Positions 22,054 through 33,670 of a DNA stretch of 64,000 nucleotides are shown piece after piece. Where the stretch lies: assembly GCA_021397845.1 (NCBI GenBank), contig CM038052.1:149384854-149448853 (forward strand), given 5' to 3'. Position 1 is the stretch's first letter. Every line of letters starts with the position of its first letter. This stretch comes from Areca catechu. Its lineage: Eukaryota; Streptophyta; Magnoliopsida; Arecales; Arecaceae. Made by a program: the position numbers and the translations under genes. The notes under the pieces were generated by a model. That model did no database searches. It was not told where the DNA came from and saw only the letters and a program-made list of their open reading frames with translations.

Positions 22054-23110
22054 AAGACCTTATGGCACCTACTAGGCATCCATAATAAGTTTTCATGCTC
22101 TGCATGCCCTCCTCCGACCCAAGGTCAAACCTAGAGAGCCTTAGTTTGTTAGGTTAAGACCTAGGGTTCCTTTGGAATAAAGTCCATTCTTTAGGAGTGC
22201 GTCGTCAGTCTAGTTTAGTTTTTCTTGACCCTTTACTAGGCTTTGGCTCAGATTTTGGTTTGATTGAGAGCACCAGGAATTGGGATTTGTATTTTGTCCA
22301 GGGCTGAAATTGCATTCAATGTTTCGATCAATAGATCTATAGGCTAGAGTCCCTTTGAAATTGTTCATGGATACAAGCCTCACACACCACTTGATCTGAT
22401 TTCACTATTAGCCCACACACACAAGTCTCTTGATGCACTTGCATAGCATGTAAAGGACTTGCATAAAGAAATTCATGCCAAAATAACTTTAAGTAATGAA
22501 ACTTATAAGAAGTTGGCTGATTCTCAAAGATGAGTGAAAACTTTTGTTGAGAGAGACTATGTAATGATTAGGTTAAGGCCTGAGCGATTTTTTCCTGGAA
22601 TTGTTAGAAAGTTATATGCTAAAGGAGCTGGACCATTTAGAGTAGTGAAGAGAGTAGGATCCAATGCCTATGTGCTCGAGTTGCCTCTATAACTAGGCAA
22701 TAGCTCTACTTTCAACATTACAGACTTAGTAGACTATAGGGAGCCAGCTGTGATTCCTAGTAAGCCTTTGAAACCTAATCCTGTTATTGAGAGTGATCCC
22801 GACCCTATGTGTCCACCAACAAACTAGCCTGTGAGGAAAGAGTAGATTGAAAAGATCCTGAATGATCAGGTTATCTCTACTAATAATCGAGGATACCAAA
22901 GATACCTGGTCCGCTGGCAAGGAAGGCCAGATTCTGATGACTCTTAGATCTCCCGAAAAGAATTATAAGAATTGGACCCAGACCTCTTGGAGAGATACCA
23001 GAGCTAGCTTGATCCATACTCGACAGGGTTGAGTTCCTCCCACCCCGAGAGAATTGGTGCGGGCACCAGACTTAGAAGAAGACTTCAGAGCTCCATCTGG
23101 ATCTCTGATT
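22036..23110 (+). pseudogene. integrase C-terminal remnant with chromodomain (element A)
   Basis: The segment starts at RFATYF followed by TAG and KTLWHLLG, aligned with RFTSYF, TAG, KTLWHSLE in C integrase. Later words include SPFEIVHGYKPH, VMIRLRPERF, KGAGPFRVVKRVGSNAYVLE and a chromodomain core YLVRWQGRPDSDDS near 22910. The first two catalytic acidic residues lie in the deleted part. The frame continues through SHPERIGAGTRLRRRLQ across the start of the 3' LTR at 23055. Several stops are present, so it is not functional. Confidence 0.85.
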
Positions 23111-24750
23111 GACCTTGCCCGAAGAATTAGGGTTTTCTGGTATTGTAATAAGGGTTGACTTGGTCAACTCAATTTTAGTCTTGAGTCTGTATTTCCTTGC
23201 AATTTAAATTTTGTTGAGTCATGTTGACTCAGTACAAGTCCTAGTAGTGGTCTAGGTCTTCTCCAGGTTGGTGCCACTTTTTTTTCAGTCAAGTCAAGGT
23301 CCAGGGTGCCACATTTTTTCTTCCAGGCCCAAGCAAGTGGGCGCCACACTCCCAGCCACACGCTAGAGTCTAGGAGGTGCCACATCTCCATCCAGTGTCT
23401 TTGGTCCCTACACCATAAGAAATAAACCCAAGCCAGGATGGCAAGAATTTTTCTTGAAGAGAGGATCAAGGAGGTGCCCCACAATGTTCCATCAAAATCC
23501 AAGTTATAAAAGGGAAGAGAGCATGTCTTGGGGAGGAATTCAAGGAGGTTCCCAAAAGTTTCCAAAAGTGCCAAAGCCATGAAAGGAAGAAGCCTAAACT
23601 TGTGGAGCAAGACTAGGAGGTGTCCAAATGAGCCAAACCATGAAGGAAAAATCCTTGATTCATGGAGAGATACTAGGAGATACCCCCATAACCTGCCATT
23701 TGGAGCTGATTTTCAAGTTTTCTTAGAGTTTTTGGGCTGTCCACTCATGGAAGGAGTCTTGGGAAGAGAATTTGATGCCTAAAGTGTGGGTTAGTCCTAT
23801 TAGTCCCACATGGAAAATGTATAAAATTTTATTTCTTTGTTATGTCTATATATTCAACTCTATGTAACTCTTGAATTTAATGATGAATGAAATCAATTTC
23901 TGTGTGAGCAACTTTGTGTTTCTCTCTTCCGCACTTGTATTCAGGTGTTGAGCTCTGTGAGGGAGTAAATCCGGGTTCCCTAGGAACCTTGAGGAGGTGT
24001 GAGATCTCCAACCCCAAAACCCTACCAAAATCCTAGGTTAGCCACTTCAATTCCAAACCATAGCCGCCATCATCTTCTTCATTCCACCAATCATCCAAAC
24101 CCTAATCTACCTCATCATCTCCGGCCCCTCTCTTCCAAGTAGAGGCCGACCACCAGCATCCAGGTCCAGATTGGCTACTTCGAATACAGAGCAAATCCCA
24201 GAGGAAGTCAGATCAGCTTCCAAGAGAATCAGGATATCAACAACATCAATTTTTCAAGTTCTTCTTATCTGGTAAATCCTTTCTTTGAGTACCTGGTTCC
24301 TTAACTTGTTCTTCTTCTTTCCCAGATCCTGAGTTCAAGAGAAGCCAACTCTGCCAAAGGACCAGTATTGGAGGATCCATTGCGAAGATATCCGAATCCG
24401 AGGATCCAACAATCTGCTCGAGAGAGTCCTTCCACCAAACTCTGTGAAGATCACTGCCTGGTACATAACCCTTCCCTTCTCTTTAGTTCTGTCCTGTTGA
24501 AAGTTCAGAGCGAAACCCTAGGTCTGGGAGTTTCTCAACCCCCAGCGATCCTTTACTTCTGAACTACTCTGATAATCTAGTTTCTTTGAATTGTGCTTTC
24601 AATTATAATATAGTTTCTTTCAATTTAATTTAACTTTTATTTGAGTGAAAGCCGACTTCCGAAAATATATAAAAATAAAAAAGTAAAAATAAAAATATAT
24701 ATTTTTAATTTGCTTCCGCATCGCATCATCTCTTCTTTCGTTCTGCATCA
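23055..24750 (+). repeat. 3' LTR of element A
   Basis: 1696 bp, starting TGGTGCGGGCACCAG and ending TTCTGCATCA, followed by the target copy CATCA. Confidence 0.95.
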
Positions 24751-25223
24751 CATCAACCCTACTATAAGTGGCCAAGGCGCTATAGATCAAAGAACCATTC
24801 ACATAACTATAACATTAAGAAAATCTCTAACGAGTGAGTAGACATCCATGTGACTTTCCATGATGGTCATGCTCAATACTATTATTCTGTAACAATCACT
24901 TGCACTCTCGCTCTAATGTTTCCGTACTATAGATTCAAGACTTATCTATCCAAAGGGAAGTGATATGTGTACCAATCAAGCCATATTAATCACCATCCTT
25001 GTGATATCCTATGATTAGGAGCATTTAGGGATTAATTTATAATGGCACATGTTTCAAATTCTTAACTTTTGAGAATAAATATCATCGTCCATTAATTTCT
25101 TGGATGATATATGGACACATTATTTATAAAAAAAAAGGTCCAATTTTAAATATTAAATATAATTTTATATTTTAGAAATAAAACTATTTTAGTTAGATTG
25201 GCTTCTAGGATATATATTTAACA

Positions 25224-25384
25224 ATCTTCCACTTGTACTAAGGCCAATCAGCCATATACTTTAGCCCCATCTCATGTACTTCAGTTTTAGTTGGCCAAAG
25301 CTTACTAAGCTAGTGGGTCTACCATGGTGGAGTTTACTCTCTACACCTTTATAAGATAATCGCAAATTGAATCATCGTTTTATA
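25224..25384 (-). pseudogene. RNase H tail of copia element F
   Basis: On the minus strand this short piece ends with KTEVHEMGLKYMADWP just before the LTR, matching the end of Angela-type pol (compare KIEALFEKMGLKFMVYW in D at 47540-47598). It is cut at 25384 by the LTR of E. Confidence 0.7.
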
Positions 25385-26792
25385 TGTTGCCTAGTTGGCA
25401 AGCCCAAGAGGGGGGGTGAATTGGTTGTTTTAAAAATTTTAAGCAAGTATGTGAAGTTTAAACATAGGTTGTGTATGTGTTAGTGGTGTGCAATGCAATG
25501 CAGAAGCAATAAAGTAAAAGGAGTAGAGTAAAGAAACTAGCACACTCAAACACCACAAATTTATAGTTGCTCGGAGCAACCCTCAGCTTCTACATCCATT
25601 ATCCAAGGTGCACACTTGGGATTTTCACTATATTCCCTCAACAATATTGCCAGATTATTTTTACGAGCTCATAATCCACAACCCATTACAACATTTATTT
25701 TCATGGGCTTATAAGCAACCCAAACTTGATTTTCAAGGCTCACAAAAAATCTTAAATAAGATCACAAGATGCAGCCCCCTGCTGCACTTGCTACAATACC
25801 CAAAATAGAGTAATAAAGTTACAACAAAAACAAACTTTAAGAAGTTGAGTTGTTGTAGTTATAGCTTTTGAATGAGGGCCTCTTCAATGCTTCTTCAATA
25901 CTCTTCAAGGCTCTCTAAGCTTCTTTAATGATTGACTCAAAATTTGATTGGAAGTTATTGAAGACTTGAGTTCTTGCTTGAATGCTCTTGGAATATTCAA
26001 TGCTCTACTTCTCTTCTTCTTTTTCTTGCTTTAAATCCATCATTTTATATCTCCTAGGAGTGTCCCTAGGTGGATTTGGCCGTTGGAGTGCATTGGGAAC
26101 TGAAATATGGTCATTAGAAACCGTTTTGGATTCAAAAAGTATTTCTAGAACTAGCCATTGCAATTTAAAAAACTAGGATTCGAGTCGGCTCGGATGACTT
26201 TGAGTCAGCTCGGATGCTCAGATAGATAAAACCAAAGTTCTGTTAGAGTCAGCTCACTTCAATTGAGTCAGCTCGGATGACTAGTTTCTCATAACTAAAT
26301 TTTTCTTCACTTTGGAAGAGTCGATTCTAGTTCTTAGGCCTTTTGGTCTAGTCGACTTTAGCAACTTTTAGTGCCAGCCTTCAATTCTGTGCCATGCCAT
26401 GCCATCCCATGTATCAGCTCAAATCAATAGAGCCGGCTTGAGTTGACACACATCCAAAAGCTTCAAATTGCCTTCAAACCTCTTCAAACTTTACCTAAAC
26501 TAATTTTAAACCTATTCTAATGTGTTTTTCTTACAAAATATATTGAATTCTACTATTTTGCCCTTTTTACATAAATGTTACAAAATATCAATCTTTAGGG
26601 CTTTCAAACGACATAAATGATACATTGAATTCATTTTTGATACATGAAGGTATGCCAATAGTCTTAATAGTGTACAATTATCAAACTCTCACTTTGAACT
26701 ACCTACAAAAACTTTTAAAGTACTTGAAGATCATTCATATCAGAATCATGCACCAAATTTTGTAATCATCAAAATCATTCCAAGGGTCAACA
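25385..26792 (-). repeat. 3' LTR of element E
   Basis: 1408 bp; on the minus strand it begins TGTTGACCCTTGG after the purine tract AAAAAGGAGGAGAT and ends AACTAGGCAACA. Near its end it has CAATTCACCCCCCCTCTTGG, a well-known end block of SIRE-like LTRs. Inside it are repeated GAGTCAGCTCGG words. Confidence 0.85.
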
Positions 26793-26806
26793 ATCTCCTC
26801 CTTTTT

Positions 26807-27400
26807 GATGATGACAAAATACTGGGCATGAAGGAATTAAAACTTTACAGTTATGCATACGTATTGTATGAACACTAAGAAGTATCAAAGTGACTTGTAT
26901 ATAGTTTAAATTGAGGTGTATCAGAAAGTATCAAGATGTATCAGTTATATATCAAGAAGTTTCAGTATGTATCAGAAGGTATCAAAACTAATATTGAGTT
27001 TATCAAAAACTTCCTTTTGCTTTATAATTTACATATTCTATGAATTAACTTTCAATTAATTTCCATGCACAGATAACTTCTCCCCCTTTTTCATTTTCTT
27101 GCATATTTACATGCATGCATTTTACATCACATAAAATATTTTCCATAAAGTTTCTATTTTTCATGCATCATTATTACTACTCCCCCTTTTTGTCATCAAC
27201 AAAAAGATAAAACAAAATGAATAAAAGATATATCATTACACATTGAGCTGAAAACATATGTATCATTATTGCCAAAAGATACATTATATATATAGCCAAG
27301 AAATTACAGCCTTTAATATCATAGCATAAGTCATACAAAATGTGATACATCACAATGTGTGTCTAAAAAATATCATGGTTACTCTCACTGCTGGAATCTA
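26807..27400 (-). other. 3' untranslated region of element E
   Basis: No coding seen. The minus strand has the motif GATGACAAAAAGGGGGAG near 27180, a purine tract typical of SIRE elements, in addition to the tract at the LTR. Between about 26880 and 27010 the word GTATCA recurs about eight times at irregular spacing. Confidence 0.6.
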
Positions 27401-29053
27401 TATCTAGAGTCTTAGAAGCATACACTCTAGATGATCTAATGGGAGGTGAAGGTCCTCTAGAGTTACTAGTTCTAGAAGCGGGTCCAGCTCTAGGAGGTGG
27501 TCTAGAATGTGAAGGAGACTGTCTAGTCCTAGGAGTAAACTATGGAGGTGGCTGTCTAGAGGAAGATGATCCAAAGCTGGGTCTCACTCCAGTGAAGCCA
27601 AGCAGAACAGCTACGAGCTCAGTCTTAATCCTCTACATCTCCTGCTGAATACCATGTAAAGTCAAAGCCTGATGTGTTGCAAATGAATCAGTAGCGCCAC
27701 GAAGTCTACTAAAGTCGGAATACAGATCTTTGAGATCAGTCTGATAATCGTCCTACATCTCTGACTGCACTCGACTATCTTGACTCTCAAAGTGAGCTCT
27801 CTCATATCATTACGGAACTCCTGAAGGCTATTCTTAACTGTTTGACAAAGATCGCCAAACATAGAGCTGAATCTGCCAGTCATGGTATCTACAAATTGAG
27901 TGAGATGCTCAATAGTCACTGTAGTCTAAGTAGAAGCAGAAGCTGAAGTAGAAGGGGCTGAAGGATCTGTAGATGGGCTAGGTGGAGTCCTCGGACTACC
28001 AGGCTATCCATCCATCTCAGCAAGTAGAGGTGCAATATCATCTTGTGCCTCAGCCTCCTCGCCAGTAGAGTCACCATCACTATTAGAGCTCTCACTGGAC
28101 TCTGAATCTGCATCTCATCTGAGTCCTCCTTCTATCCAGTAGCAGCAGTAGTCATCTCAAGCTCCTCATCATCATCATTAAAAGGATGTGCTATCCTCTA
28201 TCCAAATGTTCTCTTCACCCATTGTCCTTCAATCTTATGATATCCCATTCGATGATGAGACTTTTCAGAGTATCTATCAGTATGTAACAAAGGCCTAGCA
28301 TCCTCTCCAGTCAAGTCAACACCAAAATCTCTGAATATCAAGGTAAGAGCCATGCCATATGGTAGGCACACTCTAGCTTTCCTGGCTACATCCCTCATTT
28401 TGTGTCAACATAATGAAGGGTAGGTTAATCTGCTCTCCCTCAATCAGATAGCTCATGAAAACCATATCTCCCTCACTCACCTAATTGAATCTACCTATTC
28501 TGGGCAAGTATATCCTACTAATAAAGTTATGCAACAGGTTCATTTCCAAAGAGAGTTGATTGGCTTGAAGATTTACAATACCACTTACATTCTTTCTCTC
28601 TAAAACTGTCCTCAAAGTAGCTTGCTTGTTCTTCAAAATCAGATGACACTTCCCCTAGTAGGAAGATGTAAAACCCTGCTCAGAACTTGCTCATCCATAA
28701 TAATGTTCACTCCTTTAACAGTAGATATGATCTGATCTGCTCCAAGAGTTAGGTTTTCGAAGAAAGATCTTACTAATATGGAGTATGTTGGTAAATCTAA
28801 AGAACTGAAAAACTCCCAACCTTGAAATGTGATCCAATCCCCAATTCATAAATGTTCTTTCTCAAGGAATTCAAAGATTACCTTTCTACCAAAAGTAACC
28901 AGATGATTTCCCATCAAAATCACTTGCCTCAATGGAGAAATGGGTAAATCACTCCGAGTCGACTACTCATGGTAAGCTTTGACTCTCCGTTCCACTGTAC
29001 CCGAGCTCGAGGCCTTCCAATTTCTTCATTAAGCGGTTACCTTTTTTGGAGCC
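27400..29053 (-). pseudogene. envelope-like ORF of SIRE-type copia element E
   Basis: A start ATG (MAPKK) lies at 29053 on the minus strand. Conserved words are GDWITFQGWEFFSSLDLPTY (about 28835-28775), VNIIMDEQVLSRVLHLPTRG (about 28715-28655) and, in a 66-codon open stretch at 28398-28198, VCLPYGMALTLIFRDFGVDL then HRMGYHKIEGQWVKR. This is the extra ORF found after pol in SIRE/Maximus elements, called envelope-like by position. The tail (27919-27662) is helical and could be a coiled coil. Frameshifts and stops break it. Its function in plants is not established. Confidence 0.7.
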
Positions 29054-29399
29054 ATATATCACGGATCTAAGGGAGAATGGGAGAATGGTGTGGTCCCTAA
29101 GACTTGGAAAGGGATTTTTAGTTCTTTGGCTAGGGTTCAACAGGAAAGAATGAGACCTAGGTTATGGGTCTTATAGTTTTATTAAAAAAGCAAGAACCTG
29201 TCAACCGAGTCAGCTCGACCAGAATACTTTTATGCTTGAGTCAGCTGGAGTGAAACTTCAGTTTTTGGGCCATAAAACAAATGGACATGCTACTATTCTA
29301 TTTTAAAACCTTAAAATAGGGGTGTATTTTTCATAAAATGGACCAAAAAATGGGTCAAAATAATTTTCTAAGATTTTCTAAAGGATTTTTTAAGAATTT

Positions 29400-29640
29400 C
29401 CTAAAAAGGGTCACATAGCCCTAATTCTCCTCTAACATTCTAAATCTCTTCCCATTAAGTGATTTTGTGAAAATATCAGTTAATTATTTAATACAAACAA
29501 ATTCAAGTTTAATGTCACCATTTTGTACATGATCTCTGATGAAGTGATGTCTAATTTTTGTGTTTTATTCTTGAGTGTTGAATTGAATTATTTGTTAAGT
29601 TTATAGCACTGATCACTGCAACATACTTGAGAAGCATTAG
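29400..29640 (-). pseudogene. end of copia RNase H (element E)
   Basis: Minus-strand words AINLTNNSIQHSRIKHK, then after a one-base shift IRHHFIRDHVQNGDIKLEFV and DIFTKSLNGKRF. This is the conserved last part of SIRE-type copia pol. Element B begins 55 bases to the right. Confidence 0.85.
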
Positions 29641-29695
29641 ACAAGAGTTGTCAACTCACTAATTTGCATGTCACCAATAACTATTAGGTGAGGTG

Positions 29696-31073
29696 TGATG
29701 GGGGACAGTTATAAGATGATGCAATTCATATGAAATCAGTAATAAGCAAATGAATGATGAAGTAAATAAACGCAGCAATTCAAGTAATGAAATAGAAATT
29801 TAAAGATAGGAATCTAAATATTAAACTTAACTAGAAATGAGATCGATCAAAGAGATTAACAGGAGGACCTTCGTGGTTAAGAAACCACTTAGATTAAAGT
29901 TTAGTATTCTAATAATTGCATATCTGAAAAAATATCAAAGAGGGTTATCCGGCAATTAATTAATAGTTAGGACTTTAGCACCGGGAACACTCAAAGAAGA
30001 ACATCCGGGATGACAGGGAGATTCCTTAGATTGCAGGGTTTCTTGTATCCGGTTCCTTGGCACGGGAGACCTTCTTCTTCGAAGTTTGGAAATACGGGGA
30101 TCCTGCAACAAAAGAAAGATGTAGGGAAAGGTTAGAGGGAAAGGTTGAGATGGAGAAGTGATGGAAAAAGTGAAAGGAAGCTCGGAGTAGTCTTGTTAAA
30201 GATCTTCTTTGGATTCATTTGGATGATGACTCTCGGCAGGAACTTGGGAGAACTCCTTGGATGATTGATTTCATCAAAGAGGTGGAAGAGATGTGGACTC
30301 TTGAAAGCTCCTTGTGTTGGCCGAATAGACTAAGAGGGGGTGGGAAGATAGGTTTGAAGAGGGAAGTTGGAAGAAGAAGAGCACTCTAGGCCTCATGCCC
30401 ATCCTCTCACAGGGGACCAAGCATTCAAGCAAGGAAATTTTCTTTCAAGAAAACTTTCATCTCATTCATTTAATTTTTAGCATTGTCTTATAAGAAGGTT
30501 TGAAGCCTTTATTTTATAGACTTCCAAGCCTTTTGAAATTCAAAATTAGAATTACACCTAAATGAAGGAGAGAATGATGGGCGATTTCTTGATGAGAGGC
30601 ACTGAATGTGGAGGAGAATGAGGCTTCATTTGAATTTTGAAATCTTTCTTCTCTTGGTTCTTGATGAGGGCACTGAATGTGAAGGAGAATGAGGCTTCAT
30701 TCAAATTTGAAATCTTTCTTCCCTTGAGCGACCATCAAAGGTGAGGTGTCCAGGTGATGTGGCGAAGTGGAGTGATGACGTGGCCTCCAAGTTGGTGATC
30801 CCATGGTCCATGCACCCACTTTTTTTATTTGGACTTGATGTGCTTGAAATCATAGTGGACTTGTTGTGCTGAAACCAGATTGGACTCGGACTGAACTACT
30901 CTTGACTCAATTGCAATAAAGAACCTAATTACAGAACTTAGTTAACCAAATGAAATAAATACATGACTAAATTAAACTTATTACAGGATTCAGACTCTCA
31001 ATCTTTCATCCATAAGGAGTCTAGCTTTATCTGTACTGGTTGAAGTCTCTTCCTGAGCCCGGTGCTTGCACCA
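29696..31073 (-). repeat. 3' LTR of element B
   Basis: 1378 bp; on the minus strand TGGTGCAAGCACCGG to GTCCCCCATCA. A minus-strand TATA-like box TCTATAAAATAAAGG lies at 30507-30521. The terminal bases of pol are read through its start. Confidence 0.93.
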
Positions 31074-31729
31074 ATTCTCCCTGGGTGGGAGAAACTCGAC
31101 CTTGTCGAGTATGGATCAGCCTGACTGTGATATTTTTCTAGAAGGTCCAAGTCAATTTGCTGCAGATCCTCTCTGGTAATCCAGGAGTACTCGGAATCTG
31201 GTCGGCCTTGCCAATGAACCAGATAGCATTGATAACCCTTATTTCTAATGGTAATCACCTAGTCATCCAAGATACATTCAACTTTATCTCTCCGGTCTGG
31301 TGGAATTGTTGTTGGGCACTCGGGTACGATTTCGCTCTCAAAGGTGGGATAAGGCCCAAAAGGCTCGCTAGGAATTAATGCCGGTTCTTTATATTCTATC
31401 AGATCAGCATTATTAAAAGTAAAAATAATACCATAATCTGAAAGTAATTCTAACACATATGCATTAGGTCCAATTCTCTTAGTTACTTTGAAAGGTCCAG
31501 CTCCCCGGGCATTCATTTTTTTAATAGTTCTTGGCGGAAACCTTTCAGGTCTAAGTTTAATCATTACAGAGTCCCCTTCATTAAATTCTTTCATTCGTTT
31601 AAGTGAATTAACGATATGCTTATAGACTTCATTGCTCATTTGAATCCTTTTACTAATTTCCTTAAGCAATTCATGGATATGCTGTGCATATGACTCGGCA
31701 GACTCAAGTACTGTACAGACACCTAACAA
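30998..31729 (-). pseudogene. integrase C-terminal region and chromodomain (element B)
   Basis: Minus-strand words are SAESYAQHIHELLKEISKRI, VMIKLRPERFPPR and RGAGPFKVTKRIGPNAYVLE (GPY-type integrase end), then after one stop near 31258 a chromodomain with CYLVHWQGRPDSEYSWITRE. The frame stays open through HPGRIGAST at the LTR boundary (31073) and ends inside the LTR at about 30998. In chromoviruses this domain is thought to direct integration to certain chromatin. The catalytic core is absent. Confidence 0.88.
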
Positions 31730-31799
31730 AATGCAGACTCAATTATGCATTCTTATTGAGAGAGATTTTATTGGACTCTTAGGGCCTAAACCTAACAAA

Positions 31800-32540
31800 C
31801 TATTGACTCTCTAGGTTTGACTCTGGTCTGGATTCACATGAAAAATTATCATGGATCCCTAGCAAATGCCATAAGGTATACTAGAAGTAGATAGCAAAAG
31901 GGATGGGCTCTAATGTTTCATACAGTTTGGTAATTTCAACAAAATGTAATCTAATGGATCTAGACACATGAGAAGAATCAGGAAAGGGTAGATAATAGGA
32001 ATCGGAGTCTTGGAGCAATCTATGGGAAGCATGAATTAGACCTTGGTTACTTGCGATGACCTTAAGATTTGAATATTAATCTATGGGTGTAAGATCTAGG
32101 GTAGGCTGGATGCTCCTAGATGGTGGAAGGTTATCAGGAAGGTCTTCAGGAAGTTTATCTTGAAAGTCTTCTAAAATAACGTCTACTTCTTGGGGTTGCT
32201 CCTTAGGGACTTGTTCCTGGACCTCTTTTATGGACAACTCGTGTGAACCCTCACTTTCATCTGATATGTTTGATCCTGGCTCAGTCACTCCTTCAAATTT
32301 TATAGTAGGTTCAGGATCTTTTTCTATTAGTTTTTCAGTGATCTTAACCTTGCATCCACCTTCATCATACTCCTCCACTAGACTTCATTCATAGATGTCT
32401 TCTTTGAATTCCTTAGTGGACTCAATAGTTTCTATATTCTTAATGGGTTCAACCCTTTCTCCTTGAAATTCTTTAAAGGGTTCTTCCTCAGTAATCTCTT
32501 TTTCTTACTCTTTGGCCTTGATCAAGTTAACTTCTGGCTT
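31800..32540 (-). pseudogene. acidic linker and unassigned segment (element B)
   Basis: The open frame 32378-32076 (minus) has GSHELSIKEVQEQVPKEQPQ and DLPDNLPPSRSIQPTLDL, related to the same part of A. After one stop the related segment SDSYYLPFPDSSHVS, then LHFVEITKLYETLEPI follows (about 31990-31880), then FAIYF, TAG and TLWHLLGIH. That last part is the integrase remnant. Order and spacing match A, so the replacement of the pol core arose before A and B diverged, or was passed between them. Confidence 0.75.
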
Positions 32541-32548
32541 CTTTTCCT

Positions 32549-33000
32549 TTAGGCTAGTCGATTCTCTTTTAACCTGGTCCTTAGGCGAATTGGATTGATT
32601 GTAAATTTCTTCCCATGGTGGCTAAAGGTATAGCTATTGGTTCGACCATAATGGGTGGCATCATGATCGTAAAGCCAGGGTCGACCTAGGATAATGCTAC
32701 TGACGCCCATGGGAAGGACATCACACCAAATCATCTCTTCATATGACTGCAATTTGATCATAACTTGGCACTAGACTTTAAGGGTATGAATGTTGAATCT
32801 ATCCAGGAGACCTTATAAGGGTTGGGGTGAGGAACTGGGGTCAATCCTAGGGATTTGACAGTACTTAAAGAAATGGTGTTGACGTAGCTCCCATTATCAA
32901 TTATGATCTTACACACTCTATCCCCTAACTTGACAAAGGTTTGTAGGATGTTAGTCCTACTCCAATCTTCTTGAACTATGTTTTGGGTAAGGATGCATCT
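32549..33000 (-). pseudogene. aspartic protease (element B)
   Basis: Minus-strand words are LLGVVRCILTQNIVQEDW, IIIDNGSYVNT with the catalytic DNGS at 32887-32898, and IILGRPWLYDHDATHYGR. C has the same order with IIIDNGSCVNVV, so Asn after the catalytic Asp is the family norm here instead of Ser or Thr. The middle has frameshifts. A lacks this domain. Confidence 0.82.
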
Positions 33001-33029
33001 GACTACTCCTAAAAGGTCTTCAGACTCTA

Positions 33030-33263
33030 AGGATCACATTGAGGGTATTCCCTATGGTGAAGAGGTGACTCAGACTCAAGCTCGATGGATGGTCTAGTGT
33101 TCTTTTCTAAGGCTCCAATTCTATCTTCAAACTTATCAAGCCTATTGTTTATCCTAGCTAACTATTCAGTGATGACCTTTAAGTGATTCTCTTGGGTGTT
33201 TTCCATGGGTTTACTTGACTGGGAATGATGGGGGTGATAGGGGACTCCTGATCTAATCGACAT
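33030..33263 (-). pseudogene. gag N-terminal remnant (element B)
   Basis: Starts MSIRSGVPYHPH at 33263 (minus) and includes INNRLDKFEDRIGALEKN, related to NNRLEHLANRFDQLEG in C. It joins the protease linker directly, so the capsid domain and zinc knuckle have been deleted. Confidence 0.75.
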
Positions 33264-33299
33264 GCAACACACAACAAAATATGTTATGGGTTTACTAGA

Positions 33300-33670
33300 C
33301 CTAAGAGTTCACACCAAATGTTAGGTCAAGATGGCAATATTGGTGGTAGTAACTTGGCACCTGGCCAGGTAAGTGTAAGGTTGGTGGAGGTTCCTCTTTG
33401 CTTGCCTTAGACACCAATTTTAAATTAGCCAGGTAAGCGAACCAACCCATCTTCCTTTGGGCTCTTGTCCCTGAACCACTTGCCTAGACACCAGATACTC
33501 AAGCATACACAAACAAGTTATCTAAATTGGCTTGACACTTGGTTCGACCCGACTTCGTGGGTGTCCCTAGCTCACTAGAGCAAATTAAGTGTCTGCTCAA
33601 TTTTAATTAGAGGTTGGGTCCGATATGTAGGGTGGTTATTTTTGGGTTAAGAAAAGGTAATGACTTCTTT
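33300..33670 (-). other. conserved leader of element B
   Basis: Reverse complement of the leader found in A and C: hairpin-like CTCTAGTGAGCTAGGG (33565-33580 as complement), the words GGTTCAGGGACAAGAG and GTGTCTAGGCAAGTGG near 33460-33500, and a CTTACCTGGCTAA block. The region 33671-34300 between it and the primer site has no coding I can see. Confidence 0.65.

Larger units (their letters stand above)
17629..24750 (+). mobile_element. chromovirus LTR retrotransposon (element A), structurally complete, lacks protease, RT and RNase H
   Basis: Two LTRs (17629-19326 and 23055-24750) enclose an internal region of 3.7 kb. Target duplication CATCA is at 17624-17628 and 24751-24755. A methionine primer-binding site follows the 5' LTR. 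The interior holds a leader, gag, an unassigned segment and the C-terminal end of integrase with a chromodomain. Protease, RT, RNase H and most of integrase are absent, so movement would need enzymes from a partner such as C. The LTRs differ by a few tens of substitutions by eye, so the insertion is fairly recent compared with its host LTR. Confidence 0.93.
15748..25223 (-). mobile_element. 3' LTR of an Angela/BARE-like copia element (F), split by element A
   Basis: On the minus strand this LTR starts TGTTAAATATATATCCTAGA at 25223 and ends TGTGACA at 15748. Without element A and one target copy it is about 2.35 kb, close to the 2334 bp of the related LTR of D. Shared passages include the start (ATATGCC-TAGAAGCCAAT style), a segment with GTGATATG-type words and CACTCGTTAGAGATTTTCTTAA, which D has as CACTCATTAGTGACTTTCTCGA. 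A purine-rich tract GTGGAAGAT precedes it. It cuts the Q antisense ORF at its left end. Confidence 0.85.
25385..29695 (-). mobile_element. SIRE/Maximus-like copia element (E), 3' portion
   Basis: From right to left on the minus strand: end of RNase H (29640-29400), an envelope-like ORF (29053 to about 27400), a 3' untranslated stretch, a polypurine tract and a 3' LTR (26792-25385). This order, with an extra ORF between pol and the 3' LTR, marks the SIRE/Maximus lineage. Element B is inserted at 29696. The 5' part of E could not be found to the right of B, so it is lost or unrecognisable. Confidence 0.82.
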
